From Chitinophagales bacterium (GTDB taxonomy: Bacteria; Bacteroidota; Bacteroidia; Chitinophagales; Chitinophagaceae): a stretch of 64,000 bases of DNA. The notes below the pieces were generated by a model. The model saw nothing but the letters and a program-made list of their open reading frames with translations. It was not told the origin of the DNA and searched no databases. Position 1 is the stretch's first letter. Each line of letters starts with the position of its first letter. Positions 9,590 through 18,455 of this stretch are shown in pieces. The translations under genes and the position numbers were made by a program. The stretch lies in contig JAIXKI010000002.1 in the NCBI GenBank assembly GCA_026936105.1, positions 464,713 through 528,712 on the forward strand. Reading direction: 5' to 3'.

Positions 9590-10045
9590 ATGGATACAAG
9601 AAAAATGAGCACAAAGAAAAGGGTCGCTTTGGTAGCTCATGACAATAAAAAAGCAGAACTGATGGAATGGGCTGAATACAATAAAACAGTTCTGTCCCGG
9701 CATTCACTGTATGCCACCGGATCAACGGGCACCTTACTTGAAGAAGTACTGGATCTTCCTGTCACAAAATTGTTGAGCGGACCATTGGGTGGCGATCAGC
9801 AAATGGGAGCAAAGATCGCAGGGGGCGAACTGGACGTGCTGATCTTTTTCTGGGATCCAATGGAAGCACAACCTCATGACCCTGATATAAAAGCTTTACT
9901 TCGGGTCGCTGTGATCTGGAACATCCCGTTTGCCTGTGACCGGGCAACAGCAGATTTTCTCCTGACATCCCCGTTGATGCATGAAGAATATAAAACATTG
10001 CTGACAGACTATTCAACATACATTCACCGAAAACTGAACCAATGA
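9590..10045 (+). CDS. mgsA: Methylglyoxal synthase
   Basis: Converts dihydroxyacetone phosphate to methylglyoxal and phosphate, a bypass of lower glycolysis that relieves sugar-phosphate stress. It has 151 residues, the normal length. Family motifs are clear: KRVALVAHDNKK near the N-terminus, the phosphate-binding ATGSTGTLLEE, SGPLGGDQQMGA with the presumed catalytic Asp69, and FFWDPMEAQPHDPDI with the conserved His96. The C-terminal motif NIPFACDRATADFLLTSP is intact. The last bases overlap the start of the acetyltransferase gene (ATGA), so the two are translationally coupled and form one transcription unit. A later in-frame ATG exists at codon 6, so the exact start is open by a few residues. 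Confidence 0.96.
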   Translation: MDTRKMSTKKRVALVAHDNKKAELMEWAEYNKTVLSRHSLYATGSTGTLLEEVLDLPVTKLLSGPLGGDQQMGAKIAGGELDVLIFFWDPMEAQPHDPDIKALLRVAVIWNIPFACDRATADFLLTSPLMHEEYKTLLTDYSTYIHRKLNQ

Positions 10046-10545
10046 AAACCCGGTTACGAGAATGGAGAATAGAAGATGCAGGGCTATTGACAAAGTATGC
10101 TAATAATAAAAAGATAGCCGATAACATGAGAGATACTTTTCCGAATCCCTACACCCTGGGGGATGCCATGTTTTGGATTACTGCCAATGAAAGCAAAATT
10201 CCTCAATACACTTTCGCTATTGAAGTGGACGATGGCCTTGCCGGCAGTTGCGGTGTTCATCCTAAGGAAGATGTTTATAGCTGCTCGGCAGAGGTCGGAT
10301 ACTGGCTGGCTGAACCATTTTGGGGTAAGGGAGTGGCTACAGAGGCAGTGAGGTTATTGCTGGATCAGACCATTCCGCAGCTCACCCATATTTATCGTTT
10401 GTATGCAGAGGTTTTTGAACATAACAAAGCTTCCATGAGAGTGCTGGAGAAAAACGGCTTTTATCTGGAATCCATCCGTAAAAAAGCGGTGATCAAAAAT
10501 GGTAAAGTGATGGATGATTATGTTTGGGTGAAATTATTGAAGTAA
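10042..10545 (+). CDS. GNAT family N-acetyltransferase (RimJ/RimL-like)
   Basis: Acetyl-CoA dependent N-acetyltransferase of 167 residues. It has the RimJ/RimL pattern: an N-terminal TRLREWRIEDAGLLTKYANN, the central VGYWLAEPFWGKGVATEAVR that holds the acetyl-CoA pyrophosphate loop (Q/RxxGxG/A-like, here WGKGVA), and the C-terminal HNKASMRVLEKNGFYLES. The substrate could be a protein N-terminus, a small amine or an antibiotic; the sequence does not decide. The start codon overlaps the mgsA stop codon by four bases. No terminator is evident before uvrB. Confidence 0.92.
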   Translation: MKTRLREWRIEDAGLLTKYANNKKIADNMRDTFPNPYTLGDAMFWITANESKIPQYTFAIEVDDGLAGSCGVHPKEDVYSCSAEVGYWLAEPFWGKGVATEAVRLLLDQTIPQLTHIYRLYAEVFEHNKASMRVLEKNGFYLESIRKKAVIKNGKVMDDYVWVKLLK

Positions 10546-10662
10546 GAGCGAATATTGGTTGCATGATTTGGGTTAAAGGTTATTAAGCCAAGTATTACCA
10601 ATACAGATTTTTTACGAAATATGATACACGATGGTGATGCGACCCATGGCAAAACTATCTCG

Positions 10663-10670
10663 TAAATTTG
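10663..10670 (+). promoter_or_regulatory. Putative -7 promoter box of uvrB
   Basis: TAAATTTG matches TAnnTTTG exactly, 13 bases before the uvrB ATG. No clear -33 element is seen, so this rests on the -7 box alone. Confidence 0.45.
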
Positions 10671-10683
10671 CAGACCGGTCCTT

Positions 10684-12723
10684 ATGCCATTTAAGCTTCA
10701 TGCATCATATAAACCCGCAGGTGATCAACCTGAAGCGATCCGCCAATTAACGGAAGGAGTTCTTTCGGGAGAAAAATACCAGACTTTACTGGGCGTGACA
10801 GGAAGCGGTAAGACTTTTACCATTGCCAACGTGATCCAGAATGTACAACGCCCTACTCTTGTAATAACACATAACAAAACGCTGGTAGCACAACTGTACG
10901 GCGAGTTTAAACATTTCTTTCCTGAAAATGCTGTGGGGTATTTTGTTTCGTACTATGATTACTACCAGCCTGAAGCTTACTTGCCTGTAAGTGATATATA
11001 TATTGAAAAAGACCTTTCCATAAATGATGAACTGGACAAATTAAGGCTTCATGCCACTTCAGAATTGTTAAGCGGGCGAAGGGATATCATTGTAGTGGCA
11101 AGTGTGAGTTGTATTTATGGTATGGGAAATCCTACCGAGTATGAGAACGGGATCATTCGCATTCATAAAGGACAGGTTATTTCAAGGCAAGGCTTTCTTC
11201 ATTCTTTGGTAGATTCATTATATAACAGAACGACAGTTGAATTTACAAGAGCAAGTTTCCGGGTCAAAGGCGATACTGTGGATATTAACCTCCCTTATGT
11301 TGATTTCGGATACCGCATTACTTTTTTCGGGGATGAAATTGAGGAGATCGAAAGTATTGATGTGGTAACGGGTAAACGCATCGGAGTGATGGAGAATGCT
11401 GCGATCTTTCCTGCCAACCTTTACCTGGCGCCGAAGGATATGATGCAGCAGATCCTTGCGGAGATTCAGGATGAGATGGCAGCCCAGGTAGATTATTTCA
11501 AAAGCGTCGGAAAATATATCGAAGCACAGCGATTGACCGAACGGGTAAACTATGATGTCGAGATGATCCGAGAATTAGGTTATTGCAATGGAGTGGAAAA
11601 TTATTCCCGTTTCTTTGACCGCCGCAAACCCGGAACCAGACCTTTCTGTTTGCTGGATTATTTTCCGAAAGATTATTTATGTGTCATTGATGAAAGTCAT
11701 CAGACCATCCCGCAGGTAAGCGGTATGTATGGTGGTGACCGCAGCAGAAAACTCATTCTCGTTGATTACGGGTTTCGTTTGCCTTCTGCGCTGGATAACC
11801 GCCCGCTGAACTTTTATGAATTTGAATCCATGCTGAATCAAACCATTTTTCTTTCTGCTACACCGGACACTTATGAATTGGAGAAGAGTGGCGGTGTGAT
11901 CGTGGAGCAGGTGGTAAGGCCTACCGGTTTACTGGATCCTCCCATTGAGGTCAGGCCAAGCGTGAATGAAATAGATGATCTGCTGGACGAGATTGACAAG
12001 AGGGTGAAGAAAGGCGATCGTGTTCTGGTAACCACTCTTACCAAACGGATGGCAGAGGAAATGGATAAATATTTACACCGTATCAATATCAGGTCAAAAT
12101 ATATCCACAGTGAAGTGGATGCTTTGGAGAGAGTGGAAATACTCCGTCAACTCCGGTTAGGAGAAATAGATGTATTGGTGGGCGTAAATCTTCTTCGTGA
12201 AGGCCTGGACCTGCCGGAAGTATCATTAGTTGCCATCCTCGATGCAGACAAGGAAGGTTTTTTGCGAAATGAAAAATCATTGACACAAACAGCGGGACGT
12301 GCAGCAAGAAATGTAGATGGCCTGGTAATCTTTTATGCAGACACTATGACCGGGAGTATGCAAAAGACTATTGATGAAACAAATCGCCGCAGAGAAAAAC
12401 AAATCGCTTATAATATTGAACATCACATAACTCCAAAGACCATTAAAAAGAGTAAAGAGCAGATATTTGAGCAGACATCCGTATTGGATGTAAAAGGATA
12501 TGACCCCGCAGATACTCATGCTATAGGACCGGATGAAGAACTCGTTACGGTAGCAGCAGAAGATCAGGTAGAATATAAAACCATTCCTCAGATGGAAAAA
12601 GCCATCGGGAAGATCAAAAAACAAATGGAGCATGCAGCCCGTGACCTTGATTTTATGGAAGCGGCACGGTTAAGAGATGAGATGTTTATTTTACAGAAAA
12701 AATTAGAAGAGATGAAGAAATAA
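10684..12723 (+). CDS. uvrB: Excinuclease ABC subunit UvrB
   Basis: Damage-verifying helicase-like subunit of nucleotide excision repair that receives DNA from UvrA and recruits UvrC. It has 679 residues, typical for the family. The Walker A motif is GVTGSGKT (37-44). The beta-hairpin region YYDYYQPEAYLP, which inserts between the DNA strands, is intact, as is the DESH box at Asp336 (CVIDESHQT). Helicase motifs V and VI are recognisable in the second half (LREGLDLPEV, QTAGRAARN). The C-terminal UVR domain that contacts UvrC is present from about residue 635 (KIKKQMEHAARDLDFMEAAR). The gene appears to be transcribed alone. Confidence 0.98.
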   Translation: MPFKLHASYKPAGDQPEAIRQLTEGVLSGEKYQTLLGVTGSGKTFTIANVIQNVQRPTLVITHNKTLVAQLYGEFKHFFPENAVGYFVSYYDYYQPEAYLPVSDIYIEKDLSINDELDKLRLHATSELLSGRRDIIVVASVSCIYGMGNPTEYENGIIRIHKGQVISRQGFLHSLVDSLYNRTTVEFTRASFRVKGDTVDINLPYVDFGYRITFFGDEIEEIESIDVVTGKRIGVMENAAIFPANLYLAPKDMMQQILAEIQDEMAAQVDYFKSVGKYIEAQRLTERVNYDVEMIRELGYCNGVENYSRFFDRRKPGTRPFCLLDYFPKDYLCVIDESHQTIPQVSGMYGGDRSRKLILVDYGFRLPSALDNRPLNFYEFESMLNQTIFLSATPDTYELEKSGGVIVEQVVRPTGLLDPPIEVRPSVNEIDDLLDEIDKRVKKGDRVLVTTLTKRMAEEMDKYLHRINIRSKYIHSEVDALERVEILRQLRLGEIDVLVGVNLLREGLDLPEVSLVAILDADKEGFLRNEKSLTQTAGRAARNVDGLVIFYADTMTGSMQKTIDETNRRREKQIAYNIEHHITPKTIKKSKEQIFEQTSVLDVKGYDPADTHAIGPDEELVTVAAEDQVEYKTIPQMEKAIGKIKKQMEHAARDLDFMEAARLRDEMFILQKKLEEMKK

Positions 12724-12818
12724 TATAAAACCACAGGGTTACACGTTCATTCATCATATTTCTGAATTTGTTTTTCTTTGTTTCACTAAATTTACTTTCC
12801 GTTTAAACACGCTCCAAT

Positions 12819-15035
12819 ATGAAAAGATCTTTATTTTTTATCCTGTTTTTTATTTCAACTCTTTTTGCTGTTGCACAGCCGGTAGATTTTAATAAAGAAG
12901 AAAAAGCGTTTTCCAATGCAGCGCTGCCGCAGGGGGAAATTCCGATAAACAGGTTACAGTGGTTACCCGATTCACATGATTTCTGGATAAGTGAAATGGG
13001 AAGCATTTATGTTTACAGCGCTGATGATCTCAATAACAAAAAACTTATTCTGTCTGCAGATCAGATCAAGGCGGCAGGATTAGATTCAAGGACAGAGGCT
13101 ATTGTATGGAGTACGGATAGAAAAAAAATTTTAATCTATACCAATTCTAAAAGAGTTTGGCGGGGAAGCACACGCGGCGATTACTGGTACTTTGATCTCA
13201 ATTCTGTTAAGGGTAAACAGCTTGGGAAAGGATTGCCTTCTTCCTCTTTGATGTTTGCAAAATTTTCTCCTGATAACAGGAAAGCGGCTTATGTAAGCAA
13301 GCATAATTTATATGTAGAAGACCTGGCCACCGGGAAGATAACTCAACTTACCAAAGACGGAACAGACAGGATCATCAACGGAACATTTGATTGGGTATAT
13401 GAGGAAGAATTGAGTTGCCGGGATGGATTCCGCTGGAGCCCGGACAGCAAGAGTATTGCTTATTGGAGAGTAGATGCAAGGCCTACCAAGAATTATTTGA
13501 TGATCAATAACACAGATTCTCTTTATCCTTTTGTGATACCTGTAGAATATCCTGTTGCCGGGGAAAAACCATCCAAGGTAAAGATCGGTGTCATCTCGCT
13601 TGCAACAAGAATCACCAATTGGTTACAAATACCAGGCGATCCTGAAAACAACTATTTACCAAGAATGGATTGGGCAGGAAATAACAGGGATATCATGGTG
13701 GTGCAATTGAACCGGAAACAAAATGAAGCAACTCTTTATATGTGCAATGCAATTACCGGAAAAGCAGGAAAGATTTATACAGACAGTGATTCTGCATGGG
13801 TGGATGTGGTAAAGCCATTTGGTTGGGACGGCCCCTCCTGGACCTGGGTGGAAAACGGGAAATCTTTTTTATGGACCAGTGAAAAGGATGGCTGGATGCA
13901 TATTTACAAAGTATCAAGAGACGGAAAAAATGAAACGCTGCTTACAAAAGGGAACTTTGATGCTGACATGGTGGCCTATGACAATGCCGGGCAGAATATC
14001 TATTTCTATGCCGCACCTTATGATGCCACACAGAAATATTTATACCGTGTCCATCTCAATAGTACAGATACGGTCAGGGTTACACCGGCTGTATTTGAAG
14101 GGACCAATATGTACCGCTTGTCTCCCGATGCCAGATATGCTACTCAGATCAATGGAAGCATCAATAGGAACTATAACATCCGTCTTGTTTCTTTGCCGGA
14201 TCATAAGAAAGTTTATCCTGAAGGAGAAGACAGGTTCACAACTCCTGAACTGGGTTTCAAACTGGAAAAATTCAGGGTCAAAACAGTGGATGGTGTAGAG
14301 ATGGACGGTATCATGGCTAAGCCTAATGATTTTGACCCGGGCAAAAAATATCCTGTTTATTTCTATGTATATGGAGAGCCTGCTTCAACGACAGCAGATG
14401 ATGTGCCCGGTTTTGATAGATTTATTTCCCAGCTTATTCCGGATGGTTATATCGGGATTACACTGGACAACAGGGGGACACCGGCATATAAAGGGAGAGA
14501 ATGGCGTAAATCTATTTACAGAAAGATTGGCGTGATCAACAGTCATGACCAGGCAATGGCGGCAAAAGAAATCTTTAAATGGCCTTTCATTGATACCAGC
14601 AGGGTAGCAGTGCATGGATGGAGTGGTGGCGGCGCTATGACGTTAAATTTATTGTTCCGTTATCCTGAATTATATAAAACAGGGATCGCAATCGCAGCCG
14701 TTACCGATCAGCACTTTTATGATAACATCTACACGGAACGTTATATGGGATTACCGCAGGAAAATGAAGCTGATTACAAACAATCTTCACCAAACACTTT
14801 TGCCAAAGATCTTCGCGGTAACCTGTTATACATTCATGGAACAGGGGATGATAATGTTCATTATAAAAATGCCGAAGTGCTGATCAATGAGCTGATCATA
14901 AGCGGAAAAGTGTTTCAATTGATGGTCTATCCCAACCGGACACATGGCATATCAGAAGGGGCGGGAACCGCCAATCATCTGAACAGCACTTTCATAAAAT
15001 TCCTGAAAGAGTATTGTCCTCCGGGAGCACGGTAA
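12819..15035 (+). CDS. Secreted prolyl oligopeptidase family protein, S9B (DPP-IV-like)
   Basis: Exported serine peptidase that probably removes Xaa-Pro or Xaa-Ala dipeptides from peptides in the periplasm. It has 738 residues with an N-terminal signal peptide ending near AVAQP. The first two thirds form the DPP-IV beta-propeller. The paired Glu that bind the substrate N-terminus are visible in DWVYEEELSCRDGFRWSP. The hydrolase domain has the nucleophile in HGWSGGGA (Ser602), the Asp pair 677-678 in HGTGDDNVHY and the His in NRTHGIS (His709), so the triad is complete. This family is abundant in Bacteroidota. A degenerate -7-like TAAATTTA lies at 12787-12794. It is probably monocistronic. Confidence 0.93.
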   Translation: MKRSLFFILFFISTLFAVAQPVDFNKEEKAFSNAALPQGEIPINRLQWLPDSHDFWISEMGSIYVYSADDLNNKKLILSADQIKAAGLDSRTEAIVWSTDRKKILIYTNSKRVWRGSTRGDYWYFDLNSVKGKQLGKGLPSSSLMFAKFSPDNRKAAYVSKHNLYVEDLATGKITQLTKDGTDRIINGTFDWVYEEELSCRDGFRWSPDSKSIAYWRVDARPTKNYLMINNTDSLYPFVIPVEYPVAGEKPSKVKIGVISLATRITNWLQIPGDPENNYLPRMDWAGNNRDIMVVQLNRKQNEATLYMCNAITGKAGKIYTDSDSAWVDVVKPFGWDGPSWTWVENGKSFLWTSEKDGWMHIYKVSRDGKNETLLTKGNFDADMVAYDNAGQNIYFYAAPYDATQKYLYRVHLNSTDTVRVTPAVFEGTNMYRLSPDARYATQINGSINRNYNIRLVSLPDHKKVYPEGEDRFTTPELGFKLEKFRVKTVDGVEMDGIMAKPNDFDPGKKYPVYFYVYGEPASTTADDVPGFDRFISQLIPDGYIGITLDNRGTPAYKGREWRKSIYRKIGVINSHDQAMAAKEIFKWPFIDTSRVAVHGWSGGGAMTLNLLFRYPELYKTGIAIAAVTDQHFYDNIYTERYMGLPQENEADYKQSSPNTFAKDLRGNLLYIHGTGDDNVHYKNAEVLINELIISGKVFQLMVYPNRTHGISEGAGTANHLNSTFIKFLKEYCPPGAR

Positions 15036-15206
15036 ATGATTTTTTTCGGAAAACTGAAGCAGCGACCGTAGTTATACGAAAAAGGCAAAAGTACTTGTCC
15101 TTAATTTGACTAATCATATCCTCTTAACACTTGCAGCCTGTTAAGTATTAGCCTACTTTAGCATCTGAAGTCCAGTAATCCAATTGTAAAACTTAAAATC
15201 CGATAT

Positions 15207-15464
15207 ATGAAAAAGCGTGTTCGCAGAGCCTTGAATTTTTTTGCTTTCAATCTTTTATTTTTTGCTTTGTATCTGAACTTTATTCATAAGGATAAAGCAT
15301 CGGACAACGGATTATCAGCTCCGCAAAGCACGGCTGCTTTCAACGGAACTGTATCGGTTGAAAACGCTGCGAAAAATTTTGAAAAGAAAACAACTGCTAT
15401 TAATACTGTCGAAGATCAACAGGCCATTCCTTTAAAAACAGAAACAAAAGCAGCACAGAACTAA
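15207..15464 (+). CDS. Small hypothetical single-pass membrane or exported protein
   Basis: I do not recognise this 85-residue protein. It starts with a very basic stretch (MKKRVRRAL), then a hydrophobic, Phe-rich helix (about residues 10-26), then a polar tail rich in Ala, Lys, Thr and Asn with no Cys and no known motif. This reads as a signal anchor with a short periplasmic domain. The gene lies alone between the DPP-IV gene and polA and is followed 36 bases later by a good intrinsic terminator (15501-15530). That, and the clean start, are the reasons to believe it is real. Confidence 0.6.
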   Translation: MKKRVRRALNFFAFNLLFFALYLNFIHKDKASDNGLSAPQSTAAFNGTVSVENAAKNFEKKTTAINTVEDQQAIPLKTETKAAQN

Positions 15465-15500
15465 ACTATTCCATTAATTATATAAAAGGCTCAGTTATGG

Positions 15501-15532
15501 ACTCCGGTACATTCTGCCGGAGTTCTCTTTTT
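15501..15532 (+). terminator. Intrinsic terminator after the 85-residue gene
   Basis: Stem ACTCCGG (15501-15507) / CCGGAGT (15517-15523), nine-base loop, then a T-rich tail TCTCTTTTT. The next TTTTG (15537-15541) could act as the -33 element for polA, with a near-consensus -7 box TAACTTAG at 15563-15570. Confidence 0.8.
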
Positions 15533-15574
15533 ACGGTTTTGCCGTGCTCGGCTTGAAATAACTAACTTAGTGGC

Positions 15575-18442
15575 ATGGCAAAAAAATTATTTCTGCTGGA
15601 TGCTTTTGCACTCATTTTCCGTGCTTATTATGCTTTGATCCGCAATCCCCGCCTTACTGCCAAAGGAAAGAACACCAATGCTCAGTTTGGCTTTACCAAT
15701 ACATTAGTCGATCTGATCAATAATCAGAAGCCGACTCATATAGCCGTGTGTTTCGACACTGCCGCCCCCACTGAAAGGCACACTGATTTTGCAGACTATA
15801 AAGCCAATCGCCAGGAAACTCCTGAAGATATCCTGGATTCGGTTTCCGATATCAAAAGAATTATTGAAGGATTTAATATTCCTATTGTTGAGGTGGATGG
15901 ATATGAAGCAGACGATGTGATTGGAACCTTGAGTAAACAGGCGGCCAAAGCAGGTTACGAAGTGTACATGGTCACACCAGATAAAGACTACGGCCAACTT
16001 GTTTCCGATAAAATAAAAATTTATAAACCGCCTTATCAAAAAGGAGATGCAGAGATCCTTGGACCGGAAGAAGTATGCGGAAAATGGAATATTAAAGATG
16101 TGTCCCAGGTCATTGATGTACTCGGACTGATGGGTGATTCTTCCGACAATATTCCCGGGATTGCGGGAGTGGGAGAGAAGACTGCCGCCAAACTTCTGGC
16201 AGAATATGACACACTGGAAAATGTTTTAGCCAATGCAGAAAAAATAAAAGGCGCTTTAGGAGAAAAAGTGAAAAAAGGGAAAGAGGATGCCCTACTTTCC
16301 AAAAAACTGGCAACGATCATTACTGATGTTCCCGTAGAGTTTCATGAAGACAATTTCAGAATTAAAGATCCGGATAAGGAAAAACTGAAACAGGTGTTTT
16401 CAGAATTAGAATTCAGGACATTGGGAAAAAGAATTTTGGGTGAGGAGTATTCTTTATACGAAGTAAAACCAAAGTCAGTTGTCGAAAAAAAGATACCGCA
16501 GGGAATACAAACCGACCTGTTTGGAAATATCATTACTGAAGAATCTTCAACTGCAGGACCTGATGCAAACAAAGAAACGCCCTTTGAAGAAAAAACTACA
16601 AACGAAGGAGTCCTTTCCGTTTCTAAGAATATTCACAACACTCCTCATAAATACGAAGTGATTGCTAATATTGATTCTATAAGAAAACTGGTTTCCCTAT
16701 TAAAAAAATCCGGTGAGATATGTTTCGATACAGAGACCACCGGGCTTGATGCAAATGATACCGAGCTGGTGGGCATGTGCTTTTGCGTGAAACCAGGTGA
16801 GGCTTATTATATTCCCTGCCCTCGGGATCAGAAAAAGACAAAAGAAATCCTGTCACACTTTGAATCTGTATTCAAAGACAAGTCCAAAACTTGGATAGGA
16901 CATAACATTAAATATGATTTGTTGGTGCTGAAGTGGTATGATATGGAAATGAAAGGGCCTTTGTTTGACACCATGCTGGCACATTATGTGATTGAGCCGG
17001 ATGGCAAAAGAAGTATGGACCAGCTTAGTGAAAAATACCTGCTGTATGAACCGGTGCATATTGAAGAACTGATCGGAAAAAAGGGTAAAGCGCAGGGTAA
17101 CATGCGGGATGTAGCGCTGGAAAAAATCAAGGAGTATGCATCCGAAGATGCCGACATTACATTTCAGTTAAAAAAGATTTTTCTTCCCGAGCTCAGGCAG
17201 AAAGAAGTGGAGAAAGTCTTCTATGAAGTGGAAAATCCATTGGTAAAGGTGCTGGTAGAAATGGAATTCACGGGAGTGAAGATTGATGAAGAGTTTTTGA
17301 ATGAATATTCAAAAGAACTGGACCGTGAAGCAAAAAAATGTGAAGAGGCTGTTTATAATGCAGCCGGAGTTCGTTTTAACCTCGCTTCGCCCAAACAATT
17401 GGGTGAAGTCTTATTTGAGAAATTGAAGCTGGATCCAAAAGCAAAAAAAACAAAGACAGGACAATATGCCACCGGGGAAGAGGTACTGTTAAAGCTCGCT
17501 CATCAGAACAAGATTGTGGATGACATCCTTGCTTTCCGGGAATATGCGAAGTTGAAATCAACTTATGTGGATGCACTTCCCCAGATGATCAATCGTAAGA
17601 CAGGGAGAGTGCACACCACCTATGGCCAGGCTGTTGCTGTGACGGGAAGGCTTGCCAGCAACAACCCTAATCTTCAAAACATACCAATACGCACAGACAG
17701 GGGAAAAGAGATCCGTAAGGCATTTATCCCGGGAGATAAAGATCATGTATTGATCAGTGCCGATTATTCCCAGATCGAGTTACGCATTGTAGCCGCAATC
17801 AGCGGAGATAAAAACATGTGCGATGCTTTTTTTGCTAAAAAAGATATTCATACTGCCACTGCTGCAAAAGTGTATGATGTGGATGAAAAAGAGGTGACAA
17901 AAGAGATGCGTTACAAGGCAAAAAGTGTAAACTTCGGTATCATCTACGGGCAAAGCGCCTTCGGCCTGGCTGATAATTTGGGCATTTCAAGATCAGAAGC
18001 AAAGCAGATCATTGATACATACAAACAACAATTCCCCGGTATTCAGAGATATATGGACAATACTATCAATTTCGCAAGGGAAAATGGTTATGTGCAAACT
18101 CTGATGGGAAGAAAGAGATGGTTGCGGGATATCAACTCAGCTAATTTCACGGTCAGGGGTTTTGCAGAAAGGAATGCGATCAACTCGCCTATCCAGGGTA
18201 CCGCTGCCGATATGATCAAGCTGGCCATGATAAAGATTCACAATTCCTTCATGGAACATAAATTTAAATCTAAAATGATCCTTCAGGTGCATGATGAATT
18301 GGTCTTTGATGCATGGAAAGATGAAGTGGCTCTGATCCAACCTGTGATTATTGATTGCATGCAAACCGCATTACGTTTGCCGAATGACCTGCCGGTAGTT
18401 GCTGAGATAGGAACCGGTAATAACTGGCTGGAAGCCCACTGA
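15575..18442 (+). CDS. polA: DNA polymerase I
   Basis: Repair and Okazaki-fragment polymerase of 955 residues. The N-terminal 5'-3' exonuclease domain is complete (VDGYEADDVIGTLSKQA, VTPDKDYGQLV, GDSSDNIPGIAGVGEKTA). The 3'-5' proofreading domain keeps its catalytic acidic motifs: CFDTETTGLDAND, GHNIKYDLLVLK and YASEDADIT. It is therefore likely active, unlike in some Gram-positive enzymes. The polymerase domain shows ISADYSQIELRI (motif A), KSVNFGIIYGQS (motif B) and QVHDELVFD (motif C). The linker between the two exonuclease domains (about residues 290-350) is charged and carries QTDLF at 312-316, which matches the sliding-clamp binding pentapeptide. The stop is 13 bases from the end of the convergent T9SS gene. 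Confidence 0.98.
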   Translation: MAKKLFLLDAFALIFRAYYALIRNPRLTAKGKNTNAQFGFTNTLVDLINNQKPTHIAVCFDTAAPTERHTDFADYKANRQETPEDILDSVSDIKRIIEGFNIPIVEVDGYEADDVIGTLSKQAAKAGYEVYMVTPDKDYGQLVSDKIKIYKPPYQKGDAEILGPEEVCGKWNIKDVSQVIDVLGLMGDSSDNIPGIAGVGEKTAAKLLAEYDTLENVLANAEKIKGALGEKVKKGKEDALLSKKLATIITDVPVEFHEDNFRIKDPDKEKLKQVFSELEFRTLGKRILGEEYSLYEVKPKSVVEKKIPQGIQTDLFGNIITEESSTAGPDANKETPFEEKTTNEGVLSVSKNIHNTPHKYEVIANIDSIRKLVSLLKKSGEICFDTETTGLDANDTELVGMCFCVKPGEAYYIPCPRDQKKTKEILSHFESVFKDKSKTWIGHNIKYDLLVLKWYDMEMKGPLFDTMLAHYVIEPDGKRSMDQLSEKYLLYEPVHIEELIGKKGKAQGNMRDVALEKIKEYASEDADITFQLKKIFLPELRQKEVEKVFYEVENPLVKVLVEMEFTGVKIDEEFLNEYSKELDREAKKCEEAVYNAAGVRFNLASPKQLGEVLFEKLKLDPKAKKTKTGQYATGEEVLLKLAHQNKIVDDILAFREYAKLKSTYVDALPQMINRKTGRVHTTYGQAVAVTGRLASNNPNLQNIPIRTDRGKEIRKAFIPGDKDHVLISADYSQIELRIVAAISGDKNMCDAFFAKKDIHTATAAKVYDVDEKEVTKEMRYKAKSVNFGIIYGQSAFGLADNLGISRSEAKQIIDTYKQQFPGIQRYMDNTINFARENGYVQTLMGRKRWLRDINSANFTVRGFAERNAINSPIQGTAADMIKLAMIKIHNSFMEHKFKSKMILQVHDELVFDAWKDEVALIQPVIIDCMQTALRLPNDLPVVAEIGTGNNWLEAH

Positions 18443-18455
18443 TGATTTAAATAGT

